DNA of 64,000 bases from Pseudoneobacillus sp052180215 (GCF_052180215.1 NZ_CP197471.1:2886001-2950000); one strand, 5' to 3'; counted from the first letter of the stretch, positions 25,564 to 35,440 are shown. Numbers and translations: made by a program. Notes: generated by a model not told the origin, from the sequence alone.

Positions 25564-25813
25564 TGTCTAGCTCCGCCTCCTAGCCCCTCGAGGTCAAATA
25601 ACCTCAAAGCTATGAAGTCAAAATACGACTTCTTAGCTTTGAGAACATTTGCTTGTCGGGGCTTAACAGTCGGCTCCGCTTTTCGGTTTGTCTAGCTCCG
25701 CCTCCTAGCCCCTCGAGGTCAAATAACCTCAAAGCTATGAAGTCAAAATACGACTTCTTAGCTTTGAGAACATTTGCTTGTCGGGGCTTAACAGTCGGCT
25801 CCGCTTTTCGGTG
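25564..25813. repeat. Two identical 125-bp tandem repeat units with hairpin core
   Basis: The unit starting TGTCTAGCTCCGCC (25564) recurs at 25689; about 124 of 125 positions agree by eye. Each unit has conserved arms (CCTAGCCCCTCGAGGTCA and GCTTGTCGGGGCT) around a long inverted repeat CTCAAAGCTA...TAGCTTTGAG. The arms occur again, inverted, at 62294-62417 with a different core. This fills most of the 410-base gap between resE and sigX, together with the terminator and promoter. A 74-codon frame across it is not a gene. Confidence 0.85.
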
Positions 25814-25846
25814 TTTCATATGAATCAAGAACAATCGGCATATATC

Positions 25847-27643
25847 TTACTTTTCTTCGTTTTTTCGAGGAAGAAAGAAAGAAAATGTCGTACCTTGTCC
25901 TGTTTTACTTTGAACTGAGATATGGCCTTTATGGGCATCTACGATATTTTTAGCAATCGCAAGTCCTAAACCTGTACCAGATCTTCCTCGCGTCCGAGCT
26001 TTATCTGCTTTATAGAAACGTTCAAAAACAAATGGTAAGTCCTCCTCAGGTATACCAGACCCAGAGTCCTTCACTTCAAAATAAATCCCTTTTTCGTCCG
26101 TAAACTCTTTCACGATCACACTTCCCCTATCAGGAGTATGACGAATAGCATTGTCTATTAGGTTAGTTAAAACCTGTTCGATTCGGTCTGGATCAAAAGC
26201 AAAGAACTGACTTGTCTCTGGTATTGATAGATGTAAATCAATTTCTTTCTCTTTAGCCAATCCTTGAAATTTCCGAATAATTCTTTGCAGGTATCCTTGG
26301 ATATCTACTTTATCAATAGATAATAACAAATGACCGGCTTCCATTCTTGCTAAATCCAAAAGTTCATTTACTAGTCTTCCCATTCTAAGGGACTCATCGT
26401 AAATGACCTTTGCCATTTCTTTCTTTTCTTCATTGGTTTGGGCGATATCATCAACAATTGCCTCACTGTAACCTTGCAACATCGCGATAGGTGTACGAAG
26501 TTCATGTGAAACATTTGCAATAAAATCTTTTCTAAGTTTATCCAATTGTCTTTCCTCTGTCATGTCTCGAATGACAGCTACGACGCCACGAATGAACTTA
26601 TTATTGTAAAGAGGAGTCATAATGACTACCCAGTACCTTCCTTGTAAGGATACCTCACCAATTTGTTCCTGCTCTGTACTTACTGCTAATTGGAATAATT
26701 CCTTTACTTTTGGAGGAATCGCTTCTGTTTGTCTATGGAAATCTCCTTGTTCAAAATACCAATTTTGTAATAATCGATCAGCAGGTGGATTGGTAATTAA
26801 AATCGTTCCATCACGATTAAATGTGATAACTCCATCTGCCATACTACTTAATATACTAGATAACTGTTCTTTTTCCTGGCTTAATGCATGCATATTAAAC
26901 TTTAATTGTCTTCCCATTTGGTTAAAAGCAGTAGCCAGTTCACCAATTTCATCATGAGTGAGGATAGGAACCTTCGTATCAAATTTCCCTCTAGCCACCT
27001 CAAATGCAGCTTCCCGCATCTTTCTTAAAGGGGCAGTAATCCTAGTCGATAAAAAGAAGGCAAATATTGTAGTTAAAATAATAGCTACACCAGCAACTAA
27101 TAAAATGAACTTTGTTGTAGAGCTAGTTGTTTCTTCCATTACTTCTAAAGACTGATAAATAAATACTGCACCATAATTGCCATTTAATTTTTTAAAGGGA
27201 ACACCGATAATTACATGCTTTAACTCTTTATTCTGTTTTAAGGAGGAAAGAGGAAGAGTAGAAATTTTCTTTTCTACCTCTCCCTCAGAAAGTACCTTTG
27301 ACAATAATGCGTCCTTTTGAATATCAAAGACAGTAAGTCTTTTCTTCTCCTCTGTATTAGGTGAGTAATAGATTTCATTTTCACCTTCAACGATTAAAAC
27401 ATTGGTGACTTCGTCTGCTAATTTCCATGAGACTTCAAGTCCAAGTGGTAATTCATCCTCGTTATGTTCCTCTAAAATACTAGCTATTTTATTGGCTGTA
27501 TTTAATAAACCCTTTTCAGTCTCTGTAATATGATAGTTTTCAAAAAACTCTAGGAGCATTACAGTTAGAATAAATAGAATGAACGAAACAAGCAATAGTA
27601 TGGTTAACCATAATTTACCAACAACACTTCTTAAAAAGATCAT
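25847..27643 (-). CDS. resE: Sensor histidine kinase ResE
   Basis: The 598-residue kinase has two membrane helices (about residues 10-32 and 178-200) around an extracytoplasmic domain, a HAMP segment, a PAS domain (about 260-365), the HisKA box NVSHELRTPIAML and the ATPase motifs NLIDNAIRHT, DSGSGIPEED and GTGLGLAI. With ResD it controls respiration and anaerobic genes in response to oxygen limitation. It overlaps resD by four bases. Confidence 0.94.
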   Translation of the reverse strand: MIFLRSVVGKLWLTILLLVSFILFILTVMLLEFFENYHITETEKGLLNTANKIASILEEHNEDELPLGLEVSWKLADEVTNVLIVEGENEIYYSPNTEEKKRLTVFDIQKDALLSKVLSEGEVEKKISTLPLSSLKQNKELKHVIIGVPFKKLNGNYGAVFIYQSLEVMEETTSSTTKFILLVAGVAIILTTIFAFFLSTRITAPLRKMREAAFEVARGKFDTKVPILTHDEIGELATAFNQMGRQLKFNMHALSQEKEQLSSILSSMADGVITFNRDGTILITNPPADRLLQNWYFEQGDFHRQTEAIPPKVKELFQLAVSTEQEQIGEVSLQGRYWVVIMTPLYNNKFIRGVVAVIRDMTEERQLDKLRKDFIANVSHELRTPIAMLQGYSEAIVDDIAQTNEEKKEMAKVIYDESLRMGRLVNELLDLARMEAGHLLLSIDKVDIQGYLQRIIRKFQGLAKEKEIDLHLSIPETSQFFAFDPDRIEQVLTNLIDNAIRHTPDRGSVIVKEFTDEKGIYFEVKDSGSGIPEEDLPFVFERFYKADKARTRGRSGTGLGLAIAKNIVDAHKGHISVQSKTGQGTTFSFFLPRKNEEK

Positions 27644-28356
27644 TCATTTACGACCTCGAATTTGTAACCCACTCCCCAAACTGTTACTATCATTCTAGCC
27701 GCTTGTTCTGACACCTTATTTAATTTTTCTCTTAATCGTTTAACATGAGTATCAACTGTTCTTAAATCTCCAAAAAACTCATAATGCCAAACCTCTTTTA
27801 ATAATTGTTCACGATCAAAGACTTTATCCGGTGCCTTTGCAAGGAAGTATAATAATTCATATTCTTTAGGAGTAAGACCTACTTCCTTACCGTCAGCTGT
27901 TACTCGATGTGCATCATTATCAATTGTTAAATGTGGAAACACAATAACGTCCTTTGTAGATGTTTCTGCTTGTAAAAAACTTGTTTTAGAAGAACGACGA
28001 AGCAGTGCCTTTACACGAAGAACAACTTCACGCGGGCTAAACGGTTTTACAATATAGTCGTCCGTACCAACTTCAAAACCTTGAACACGATTGATTTCCT
28101 CACCTTTAGCTGTAAGCATGATAACAGGAGTAGATTTTTTCTCCCTTAGCTCACGGCAAACCTCTACACCGTCTTTACCAGGCATCATTAGGTCAAGCAA
28201 TATGACATCATAGTCGTTATTAATCGCTTTTGCTAAAGCTTCATTTCCGTCTTCTGCCTCATCTATTATATATTCTTCACGCTCTAAATACATTTTAAGT
28301 AAACGGCGAATTCTTTCCTCATCATCAACGACTAAAATTCTAACGTCTTTATCCAT
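27640..28356 (-). CDS. resD: Response regulator ResD
   Basis: The 238-residue OmpR-type regulator has a receiver domain with phospho-acceptor Asp55 (VILLDLMMPGKDG), switch residues MLTAKGEE and VKPF, and a C-terminal winged helix (about 135-235; GLTPKEYELLYFL, DLRTVDTHVKRLREKL). ResD activates resABC, ctaA and nitrate-respiration genes in B. subtilis. A terminator separates it from resC, so resDE has its own transcription as well. Confidence 0.95.
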   Translation of the reverse strand: MDKDVRILVVDDEERIRRLLKMYLEREEYIIDEAEDGNEALAKAINNDYDVILLDLMMPGKDGVEVCRELREKKSTPVIMLTAKGEEINRVQGFEVGTDDYIVKPFSPREVVLRVKALLRRSSKTSFLQAETSTKDVIVFPHLTIDNDAHRVTADGKEVGLTPKEYELLYFLAKAPDKVFDREQLLKEVWHYEFFGDLRTVDTHVKRLREKLNKVSEQAARMIVTVWGVGYKFEVVNE

Positions 28357-28531
28357 TAATATTCCCCCTATGCGGTAATTTTACAAAATTCAAATATAAA
28401 TTACTATGCTTTTTCAGTTGAATATGTTGCAAAATTGGTAACTTTATTTTTCCCAAAATGTAAGCTTCACTAAACTTACTAATTGTTTTACACCTTTACC
28501 ACTTCAATCAACTATATACAAGTCAATTATT

Positions 28532-28566
28532 TTAAAAAAACCTTCACGACTTATTGTGTGAAGGTT
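28532..28566 (-). terminator. Terminator between resC and resD
   Basis: AACCTTCAC (28539-28547) pairs with GTGAAGGTT (28558-28566); on the minus strand it is followed by seven T. It may partly separate resABC from resDE. Confidence 0.8.
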
Positions 28567-28599
28567 ATAAACAAAAGTTGAGTTCATATTTAAATAGTA

Positions 28600-29781
28600 T
28601 TAACCTGCGTATGAATGTAAGCCAGCAATGACTAGGTTGACAGCTACTAAATTAAACATAATGATCGCAAATCCGATTACAGCTAACCAAGCAGATTTTT
28701 CTCCATGCCATCCTTTTGAAAGCCTTAAATGTAAGAATGCTGCATAGAATAGCCAAGTTATAAGTGCCCAGACCTCTTTAGGATCCCAACCCCAGAAACG
28801 AGTCCAAGCAATTTGTGCCCAAATCATGGCAAAAATTAAAGCCCCTAAAGTAAATACTGGAAATCCAATTAATACCGAACGATAGCCAATTTCATCTACT
28901 AAATCTAGGTTAATGTTTCTAACTAGCGGCTTAAGTGCTGCAGAAATTCTTTTTCTTAAAATTAATCTGATAAGGAAATATAATACCAAACCGGATAATA
29001 AAGACCATATTACGGTATTTAATTTTTTTGCGTTAACCATAGCAGGCATTGCTGCTATTGGTTCAAAAGCATCAGCTGTTTTCAATTCCCAATTATGTGG
29101 ACCAGTGATAGCAGGTAATTGATATTCAACTGCCATTTCATTTCCACCTTTATCCACCCAAGAGAATTCCGCCTTATAATCTAAAGCAGAAAATGTTGAA
29201 GAAATTAACACAAAACCTAGAGTACTAATTAACCCAAATAGAACAAACTCTAACCAAAAAGTTCTTTTACTCGATTTAGTTTGATCGACAAACTTAATTA
29301 AATAAATTAAGCCTGCTGCAAAACTTATAGCTAATATTGACTCTCCAAGAGCAGCAGTAGTTACATGTATATGAAGCCAATCACTTTGAAGTGCTGGAAT
29401 CAAGGGAGTAATATCTCTTGGGAACATACTTGCATAGGCAATAACTAATATCGCGACAGGTAGTGTAAATAATCCAAGTAATGGAGTCTTATACATAGAA
29501 TAAATAACAATAAACGATCCTACTAATGCCATACCAAAGAATGTTGTAAATTCAAATAAATTACTTACTGGAGCATGCCCTGATGCAATCCATCTTGTAA
29601 TAAAATATCCCACTTGGGATGCAAATCCAATTACGGTAATTAGAATGGCAATTTTACCCCATCCATTTGTTTGTTTTTCTTCATCCTGTTTTTTCGCCTT
29701 TATTGCACCACCAAAAAACAATGTTGCAACTAGGTACAGGATAAAAGCAATGTATAGTAAATTTGAACTTAATTCTACCAA
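28600..29781 (-). CDS. resC: Cytochrome c maturation protein ResC (CcsA/CcsB-type)
   Basis: The 393-residue membrane protein has about eight hydrophobic segments and the tryptophan-rich haem-handling motif WGWDPKEVWALITW near residue 335, with conserved histidines (HIHVTTAA, HLRLSKGWHG). ResC and ResB form the system II complex that moves haem and attaches it to apocytochromes c outside the cell. It follows resB by 12 bases. Confidence 0.93.
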   Translation of the reverse strand: MVELSSNLLYIAFILYLVATLFFGGAIKAKKQDEEKQTNGWGKIAILITVIGFASQVGYFITRWIASGHAPVSNLFEFTTFFGMALVGSFIVIYSMYKTPLLGLFTLPVAILVIAYASMFPRDITPLIPALQSDWLHIHVTTAALGESILAISFAAGLIYLIKFVDQTKSSKRTFWLEFVLFGLISTLGFVLISSTFSALDYKAEFSWVDKGGNEMAVEYQLPAITGPHNWELKTADAFEPIAAMPAMVNAKKLNTVIWSLLSGLVLYFLIRLILRKRISAALKPLVRNINLDLVDEIGYRSVLIGFPVFTLGALIFAMIWAQIAWTRFWGWDPKEVWALITWLFYAAFLHLRLSKGWHGEKSAWLAVIGFAIIMFNLVAVNLVIAGLHSYAG

Positions 29782-29793
29782 ACCTAAATCCCC

Positions 29794-31416
29794 CTATTCT
29801 TCTTTCTCATTATTTATCTGATCTTGAGGGTCTTCCAATTTCGTGTCTTCAATAATCGAATGGATTTCCCGTTTTAAACCATACCAGTTTTTATTAGTAT
29901 GTGCAGATATCCAAGTATTTCCTTGTACTTGCTGAATCCATATTCTTCGATGGTTCCAGTAAGCTCCTTGCATTACTCCAATCATAAACAATATTCCACC
30001 GAATATGATTACCCATATTGTCATATCTTTTTTTAATGTCAAAGCAGAAACATTTTTTGTTTCAATACCATTAAACGCCATCTTATATAGATTATCTCCA
30101 AAAGGCTCTATGGTTTGTCGTATAGCAACAAAGCTAACCTCACCCTCAGGTTTTTCTGGAGAAATCATTTTAAATACAAATGCTGGATTATTAGGAATTC
30201 GAGTTTTAGTAGTTGGTTCTCCATTTTCATCAAACTCAAAATCTGGGAAGTAACTCATTAACTCCACTGAATATCCGTTTCCTAAATCATATTTTTTTTC
30301 TGGCTCACTTAAACTTAACGTAATATCGCCAAAAGTCTTCTCTGATTTTTTATTTGTAAGTTTAAACGACATTTTATTTAGCTCGTCTAGCTTATAATCC
30401 ACTTGATATAAAGCAAAGTTGTCAAACTTTAACGGTTTATTTACTTGGATTGGATATTCTTGAACTTTTTCTAGCTTAGGCTTTTCCCCAGGAAGTGCAT
30501 CCCCAACCTTTTTATATAAAACAACGTCCGATTGGTAATTTTTCACTACACTACCCACTCGATCCAAGGCTTGCTTAAAAGCTTGATTTTCTTTATTTTT
30601 ATCGTAAATATCCAAAGTGAATTTTTCATTTTTTAAGTAATATTCACCATTCGTTTCAGGTATAACTTTTGTTTCTCCCTCACGAACCCATAACACTTTG
30701 TCCACATACATCCCTGGAACAAATCTAAGCATTGCACCAAATAAAAAGATAATAAGTCCTATATGGTTTACATATGGACCCCATCGAGAAAATCTATTTT
30801 TCTCAGCAAGTAGGTTTCCATTTTCTTCTCTTACATGATATCGTTTAGCTATTAATTTCTGTTTTAAACTTATCACTTCTTCTTGTGTCAAAGAAGCTGA
30901 TTGTCCAAAGAGACGCTGACGTTTTAAAAATCCTTCATGTCTTGTAACACGTTGGCGCTTTAAGGCTTTATATAGCGGTATCACACGGTCTAAACTACAA
31001 ATGACTAAGGAAACACCAATAGATGCTATTAAAACTAAGTACCACCATGAACTATATAAGTTATTAAAACCTAATTGATAATATAACTTTCCTACCCAAC
31101 CATACGTATCTTTATAATAATCAGCTGGCAATACATTGGTTGGTATATACATTTGCTGTGGAAGTATAGTCCCTACAGCAGAAGCAGCTAGAGTAATAAT
31201 GATTAGCCACACACCAACTTTAACAGATGAAAAAAAGTTCCAGATTTTATCAATAAACGTTTTACTATAGGTTTGGGAACGACGTGCACTTCCCTCATAC
31301 CTCATGTCTAATAGTTGTTTATCTTCCCCGTTTTCACCTGTATCTTTCCCACAAGCTTCACAGAATACTGTTCCGTGTGGATTAATATGTCCACACTCAC
31401 ATTTAGAATCTTTCAT
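29794..31416 (-). CDS. resB: Cytochrome c maturation protein ResB
   Basis: The 540-residue protein starts with a zinc-ribbon-like cysteine set (CECGHINPHGTVFCEAC, residues about 5-21), then three membrane helices near residues 72-95, 122-142 and 208-230, a large extracytoplasmic domain and a last helix near 465-485. This is the ResB/Ccs1 layout. It partners ResC in system II cytochrome c assembly. The N-terminal zinc ribbon is found in other Bacillus ResB proteins, as far as I recall. Confidence 0.93.
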   Translation of the reverse strand: MKDSKCECGHINPHGTVFCEACGKDTGENGEDKQLLDMRYEGSARRSQTYSKTFIDKIWNFFSSVKVGVWLIIITLAASAVGTILPQQMYIPTNVLPADYYKDTYGWVGKLYYQLGFNNLYSSWWYLVLIASIGVSLVICSLDRVIPLYKALKRQRVTRHEGFLKRQRLFGQSASLTQEEVISLKQKLIAKRYHVREENGNLLAEKNRFSRWGPYVNHIGLIIFLFGAMLRFVPGMYVDKVLWVREGETKVIPETNGEYYLKNEKFTLDIYDKNKENQAFKQALDRVGSVVKNYQSDVVLYKKVGDALPGEKPKLEKVQEYPIQVNKPLKFDNFALYQVDYKLDELNKMSFKLTNKKSEKTFGDITLSLSEPEKKYDLGNGYSVELMSYFPDFEFDENGEPTTKTRIPNNPAFVFKMISPEKPEGEVSFVAIRQTIEPFGDNLYKMAFNGIETKNVSALTLKKDMTIWVIIFGGILFMIGVMQGAYWNHRRIWIQQVQGNTWISAHTNKNWYGLKREIHSIIEDTKLEDPQDQINNEKEE

Positions 31417-31435
31417 AAGAATAACTCCCTATTTC

Positions 31436-31960
31436 TTAAGGTTGAATTTTTGTCATAAAATCATTTACCATTGATTCGGTTAATGTACCTGTATGAATTT
31501 TTATTACTTTTCCTGTTGGATCAATCAGAAAAGTAACTGGCAAAGGATTTACCCCATAGGCCGTTTGGACTTGCGAATCCTTGTCGATTAATATTGGAAA
31601 GTCTAATTGATGACGTTCAGCAAATTTAGTTACAGCTAAGTCAGACTCTCCTACATTAACAGCTAGTACTTGAACACCTTTATCTTTAAAATGACTATAC
31701 TGATTATCGATATATGGCATTTCCTTTTCACATGGTTTACACCAAGTTCCCCAGAAATTTAAAAATACACCTTGACCTTTGTAATCAGATAACTTATGTT
31801 TTTGGCCATCCATGTCTACTAACATAAAATCTGGTGCCTGGGATCCAACCGATACTTTTTGGATTTTATCTTTATTAAAATTGGCGTATAAAGTATAGGC
31901 AACCGCTGCAGCTAAGAGAATTAAAATAACTGTTCTCACCCAAAGTCGATTCCGCTTCAT
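31436..31960 (-). CDS. resA: Thiol-disulfide oxidoreductase ResA
   Basis: The 174-residue protein has an N-terminal membrane anchor (about 9-26) and a thioredoxin-like domain with active-site CKPC (Cys74, Cys77) in NFWGTWCKPCEKEMPY. ResA reduces the haem-binding cysteines of apocytochrome c outside the membrane. It is the first gene of resABC and lies 93 bases after rluB, the normal Bacillus order. Confidence 0.94.
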   Translation of the reverse strand: MKRNRLWVRTVILILLAAAVAYTLYANFNKDKIQKVSVGSQAPDFMLVDMDGQKHKLSDYKGQGVFLNFWGTWCKPCEKEMPYIDNQYSHFKDKGVQVLAVNVGESDLAVTKFAERHQLDFPILIDKDSQVQTAYGVNPLPVTFLIDPTGKVIKIHTGTLTESMVNDFMTKIQP

Positions 31961-32053
31961 ATGTACCCCCCTACCTATTCTACAAGCTATCTAATATTAT
32001 ATCATTTATCATCATATTCACATTGTTAACAGATTTCATTAAATATGACAATT

Positions 32054-32779
32054 TTATGAACTTTTTTGAGCTGCTGTTCGAAGTTGTTTTACTTCGTGAG
32101 GTGTTAATTCTCTAATTTCACCCGTTCTAAGACCTTGTAGTGTTAGGAAGGCAAATTTTTCTCGTTTCAGCTTTAACACTTCATGACCAATTGCATCGAA
32201 CATTCTTCTTACTTGGCGATTTTTACCTTCATGAATAACAATCTCAACAATGGATGTTTGTTTCTTTTTATCGACAGAAAGAAGTTTGGTTTTAGCCGGG
32301 GCCGTTAAACCATCCTCTAACTTAATTCCCTTCTCTAACTTTCTTAATGATTCACGAGTGGGAATTCCTTTTACTTTTGCTACATACGTTTTATCTATAT
32401 TATGTTTTGGATGGATAAGTAGGTTTGCAAACTCCCCGTCATTGGTTAATAGAAGAAGACCTGAAGTGTCGTAATCCAATCGTCCAACGGGGTAGATTCT
32501 TTTATCATAGTTAGGGAAAAAATCAGTAACTACTTTTCTTCCTTTATCATCCTTTACACTGGAGATAACCCCTCTAGGCTTATAGAATAGGAAATAAACA
32601 GGTGCTTCCCGATGAATTGGTATTTCATTAACCTCAACCTTATCATTGGATGAAACCTTGATTCCTAATTCCGTTACTACCTTTCCATTAACCTTTACTC
32701 TTCCTTCTTTTATCCATTCCTCTGCCTTTCGTCGTGATGTAACACCAGCGTGGGCAATCACTTTTTGCAGTCTTTCCAT
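32054..32779 (-). CDS. rluB: 23S rRNA pseudouridine synthase RluB
   Basis: The 241-residue enzyme has an N-terminal S4 RNA-binding domain (ERLQKVIAHAGVTSRRKAEE) and the RsuA/RluB catalytic motif GRLDYDTSGLLLLTNDG containing the nucleophile Asp. A VIHEGKNRQVRRMF motif follows. It modifies a uridine near position 2605 of 23S rRNA in E. coli numbering. It precedes resA as in B. subtilis (ypuL). Confidence 0.93.
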   Translation of the reverse strand: MERLQKVIAHAGVTSRRKAEEWIKEGRVKVNGKVVTELGIKVSSNDKVEVNEIPIHREAPVYFLFYKPRGVISSVKDDKGRKVVTDFFPNYDKRIYPVGRLDYDTSGLLLLTNDGEFANLLIHPKHNIDKTYVAKVKGIPTRESLRKLEKGIKLEDGLTAPAKTKLLSVDKKKQTSIVEIVIHEGKNRQVRRMFDAIGHEVLKLKREKFAFLTLQGLRTGEIRELTPHEVKQLRTAAQKSS

Positions 32780-33137
32780 ATGTCACCTCGAAGAATTCTA
32801 TTTTTAAGTAAACGACAAAACTCGACAAATACTTTTTTACATTCATTTGAATTATGACACAAGTTGATACATTTTCAAAGTAAGCAATTGAAGAATGTGG
32901 ACTACTAAATTAATTTCTAATAATTTAAAAAATGAGGTGGTATATTTAGAGATTGATGAAAGAGAAAAATACTCTCTAAAGGTAGTCTTGACCATTAGAG
33001 TCTTCCTATTGGACATTTCATCTTCCTTTTAACGCAGTCTTGTCCATTAGAATCTTCAAATTAATAATCGAGTCAAAAAACAGGTTGTCAAATAGAAAAA
33101 AGGATCCATTTATTATGGACCCTTACACCTTTGTTAT
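32780..33137. other. 358-base intergenic region with a diverged direct repeat
   Basis: No gene was found here. It contains an 8-bp inverted repeat TTTAGAGA/TCTCTAAA (32945-32952 and 32973-32980). A 22-base direct repeat occurs 52 bases apart (32984-33005 and 33036-33057, two differences, core CCATTAGA). The spmB terminator is at its right end. The function of the repeats is unknown. Confidence 0.55.
33094..33124 (-). terminator. Terminator after spmB
   Basis: GGATCCAT (33102-33109) pairs with ATGGACCC (33115-33122) with one mismatch; on the minus strand it is followed by six T. Confidence 0.75.
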
Positions 33138-33677
33138 TTAGTTTGTTCCAAAAATAAACATGACCACGAATATGGATACGATAATTCCTACTAGATCAGC
33201 CCATAATCCAACTTTAAGTGCGTCCCCCATCTTACGAATTCCAACCGCTCCAAAATAAACAGTTAACACATAAAAGGTTGTATCTGTACTACCTTGTAGA
33301 ACAGAAGCTAATCTACCTACAAAAGAATCTGGGCCATGTGTAGCAATCAAGTCACTCGTCATTCCTAAAGCAGCCGTACCTGAAATGGGACGAATAATAG
33401 CTAGTGGAACAATTTCAGGGGGAATTCCAATTGCTTCCAGTCCCGGACGAATCCAATCCATCATATATTCTAATGCACCAGAAGCCCGAAAAACAGTAAT
33501 CGCAACTAGCATACCAACTAAAAATGGGATGATCGAAACAGCAATTTTAATGCCTTCCTTCCCACCTTCTACAAAACTTTCATAGGTAGGGACCTTCTTT
33601 ATTGTTCCATAGATTAATATGAAACCAATAAGAACTGGAATAATCCATATTGAAATACCAGAAATAAGTTCCATCAT
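33138..33677 (-). CDS. spmB: Spore maturation protein SpmB
   Basis: The 179-residue membrane protein has about five hydrophobic segments and the nucleoside-transporter-gate (Gate) domain pattern shared by SpmA and SpmB (GSTDTTFYVLTVYFGAVGI). Loss of SpmA/B in B. subtilis leaves the spore core less dehydrated and less heat resistant. It is the last gene of dacB-spmA-spmB. Confidence 0.93.
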   Translation of the reverse strand: MMELISGISIWIIPVLIGFILIYGTIKKVPTYESFVEGGKEGIKIAVSIIPFLVGMLVAITVFRASGALEYMMDWIRPGLEAIGIPPEIVPLAIIRPISGTAALGMTSDLIATHGPDSFVGRLASVLQGSTDTTFYVLTVYFGAVGIRKMGDALKVGLWADLVGIIVSIFVVMFIFGTN

Positions 33678-33681
33678 TTAT

Positions 33682-34269
33682 TCATCCTTTTCGAGTACGG
33701 CGATAATAGAAATAACGGTCAATTAGAATGGCTGCAATTGCTGAAAGAATAGTCGCAATCAGCGTCGGTCCTACGATTTCAGTAGGTGATTTAGAATGAT
33801 AATTCATTCGTATGGCAATTACGGTTGTTGGAATAATGGTAATACTTGCCGTGTTGATTGCTAAGAAGGTTACCATCGACCTACTGGCTTCAGTCTTTCC
33901 ACCATTTAATTCTTTCAATTGCTCCATAGCTTTAATTCCTAATGGTGTAGCTGCATTTCCTAAACCAAACATATTAGCAATCATATTCGAAAGGATATAG
34001 CCTAAGGCTGGATGATTTTTTGGTACTTCAGGAAATAGGCGTTTCACTAATGGTTCAAATAGGGAAGACAACTTTTTTAATAGACCAGAATCCTCCGCTA
34101 TTCTCATCATTCCTAACCAGAAAACTAGTATACTTATTAAACCAATACATAGAGTTACGGCTTCTTTTGCCCCTTTAAAGATGGCTTCATTCACTTCATT
34201 CATGGTTCCGTTTACTGCTGCAAAAATGAATCCAATCATGGTTAATCCAACCCAAATATAATTAACCAT
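33682..34269 (-). CDS. spmA: Spore maturation protein SpmA
   Basis: From ATG 34269 the product is 195 residues, starting MVNYIWVGLTMIGFIFA, a polytopic membrane protein of the SpmA type with FWLGMMRIAEDSGLL and MFGLGNAATPLGIKAMEQL. It works with SpmB in core dehydration during sporulation. It overlaps dacB by eight bases. A longer GTG start at 34284 lacks a good ribosome-binding site; GGGCGG lies before the ATG. Confidence 0.92.
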   Translation of the reverse strand: MVNYIWVGLTMIGFIFAAVNGTMNEVNEAIFKGAKEAVTLCIGLISILVFWLGMMRIAEDSGLLKKLSSLFEPLVKRLFPEVPKNHPALGYILSNMIANMFGLGNAATPLGIKAMEQLKELNGGKTEASRSMVTFLAINTASITIIPTTVIAIRMNYHSKSPTEIVGPTLIATILSAIAAILIDRYFYYRRTRKG

Positions 34270-35407
34270 TTGGTCCGCCCACACTTATTACAGAAAAAAA
34301 GAGATTTTTAACGTAACTCAACCAGCCTACTTTTTCTTCATTTTTCTCCGGATTATAAAAAATGGATATTTCTTCAATTGGTTTCTGATCCAGATAAACA
34401 GTTGCTTTTCCTACTACCTCAGGGTCTGATCTTAGCCATTCCTCGTTAGGCTTTTTCAACTTGTACTTTACAGTAAACAAATCTTTTTCTTCTTTTGTAG
34501 CTGGATAAGAAAATCCCCTTTTAAAATAGATATGGTTTTGGTATAACTTATCCTTAATCGAATCAATATTTCCCTTAGGCACTACTTCGACTAAATCATA
34601 TTGATCAAATCCATATTCGAACATGGAGATATGGTCATTCCAATCGTCTGGAGCATTTAATGTAACAGCAATTAAATTCATATCTCCTTTTGTTGCTGTA
34701 GAAACCAAAGTACGTTTTGCTCTTTTTGTATAACCTGTTTTTCCACCTGTACTAAACTTATATTTTGTTAGCATGCGATTTTTATTTCGCCATACTCGAT
34801 CCCACTTTTCTTCAGGGTTTGGTGCTCGGTGCACCTTTGTGCCTGAAATTAATCGATAAGTCTCATTCTGCATCGCATATCTTGTAAGTAAAGCCATATC
34901 ATAAGCCGTTGAATAATGATTTTCATAGTTATCCAATCCATGAGGATTAGCAAAATGAGTATTGGCCATACCAATCTCTTGTGCTTTTTGATTCATTAAG
35001 TAAACAAAACCATCTAGACTTCCGCCTACAGATTCCGCAATTGCAACAGCCGTGTCATTTCCCGATCTAAGCATCAGTCCATAGACTAGATCCTCTAACT
35101 TAATTTTTTCATTTGGCTTTAAATATACAGAAGAGCCTTCCGTTTTTGTTGCGTTAGCACTTACTTTTACCATATCGTCTAGTTTTCCAGATTCAATTGC
35201 GAGTATCGCTGTCATTATTTTTGTAATACTGGCAATTCTTTTTTTGTCATGTGCTCCTTTTTCAAATAATACACGTCCTGATTCTTGGTCCATAAGCACA
35301 GCACTACTTGCACTAACTGAAACAGAAGCTCGTGACTTCTGCGGAAAATTCATGATTAGTAGCGAGACTGCAAGGAAAATGATACTTAACTTTACAAAAC
35401 GTTTCAT
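34262..35407 (-). CDS. dacB: D-alanyl-D-alanine carboxypeptidase DacB (sporulation PBP5*)
   Basis: The 381-residue protein has a signal peptide (about 1-27) and the three active-site motifs of low-molecular-weight penicillin-binding proteins: SITK (near residue 60), SGN and KTG (GGKTGYTKRA). With spmA and spmB downstream, this is DacB, which lowers cross-linking of the spore cortex. It is expressed in the mother cell in B. subtilis. Confidence 0.93.
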   Translation of the reverse strand: MKRFVKLSIIFLAVSLLIMNFPQKSRASVSVSASSAVLMDQESGRVLFEKGAHDKKRIASITKIMTAILAIESGKLDDMVKVSANATKTEGSSVYLKPNEKIKLEDLVYGLMLRSGNDTAVAIAESVGGSLDGFVYLMNQKAQEIGMANTHFANPHGLDNYENHYSTAYDMALLTRYAMQNETYRLISGTKVHRAPNPEEKWDRVWRNKNRMLTKYKFSTGGKTGYTKRAKRTLVSTATKGDMNLIAVTLNAPDDWNDHISMFEYGFDQYDLVEVVPKGNIDSIKDKLYQNHIYFKRGFSYPATKEEKDLFTVKYKLKKPNEEWLRSDPEVVGKATVYLDQKPIEEISIFYNPEKNEEKVGWLSYVKNLFFSVISVGGPNG

Positions 35408-35440
35408 TAGGTCACTCCGTCTCCTTATCTAGTTTGTACA

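Noticed and set aside
25564..25813. Possible CRISPR array
   Set aside because: Only two units of 125 bp, contiguous without spacers, with a palindromic core; no cas genes.
25610..25834. 74-codon minus-strand frame across the tandem repeat
   Set aside because: It is read entirely from two identical repeat units, has an internally repeated sequence for that reason and lacks a ribosome-binding site.
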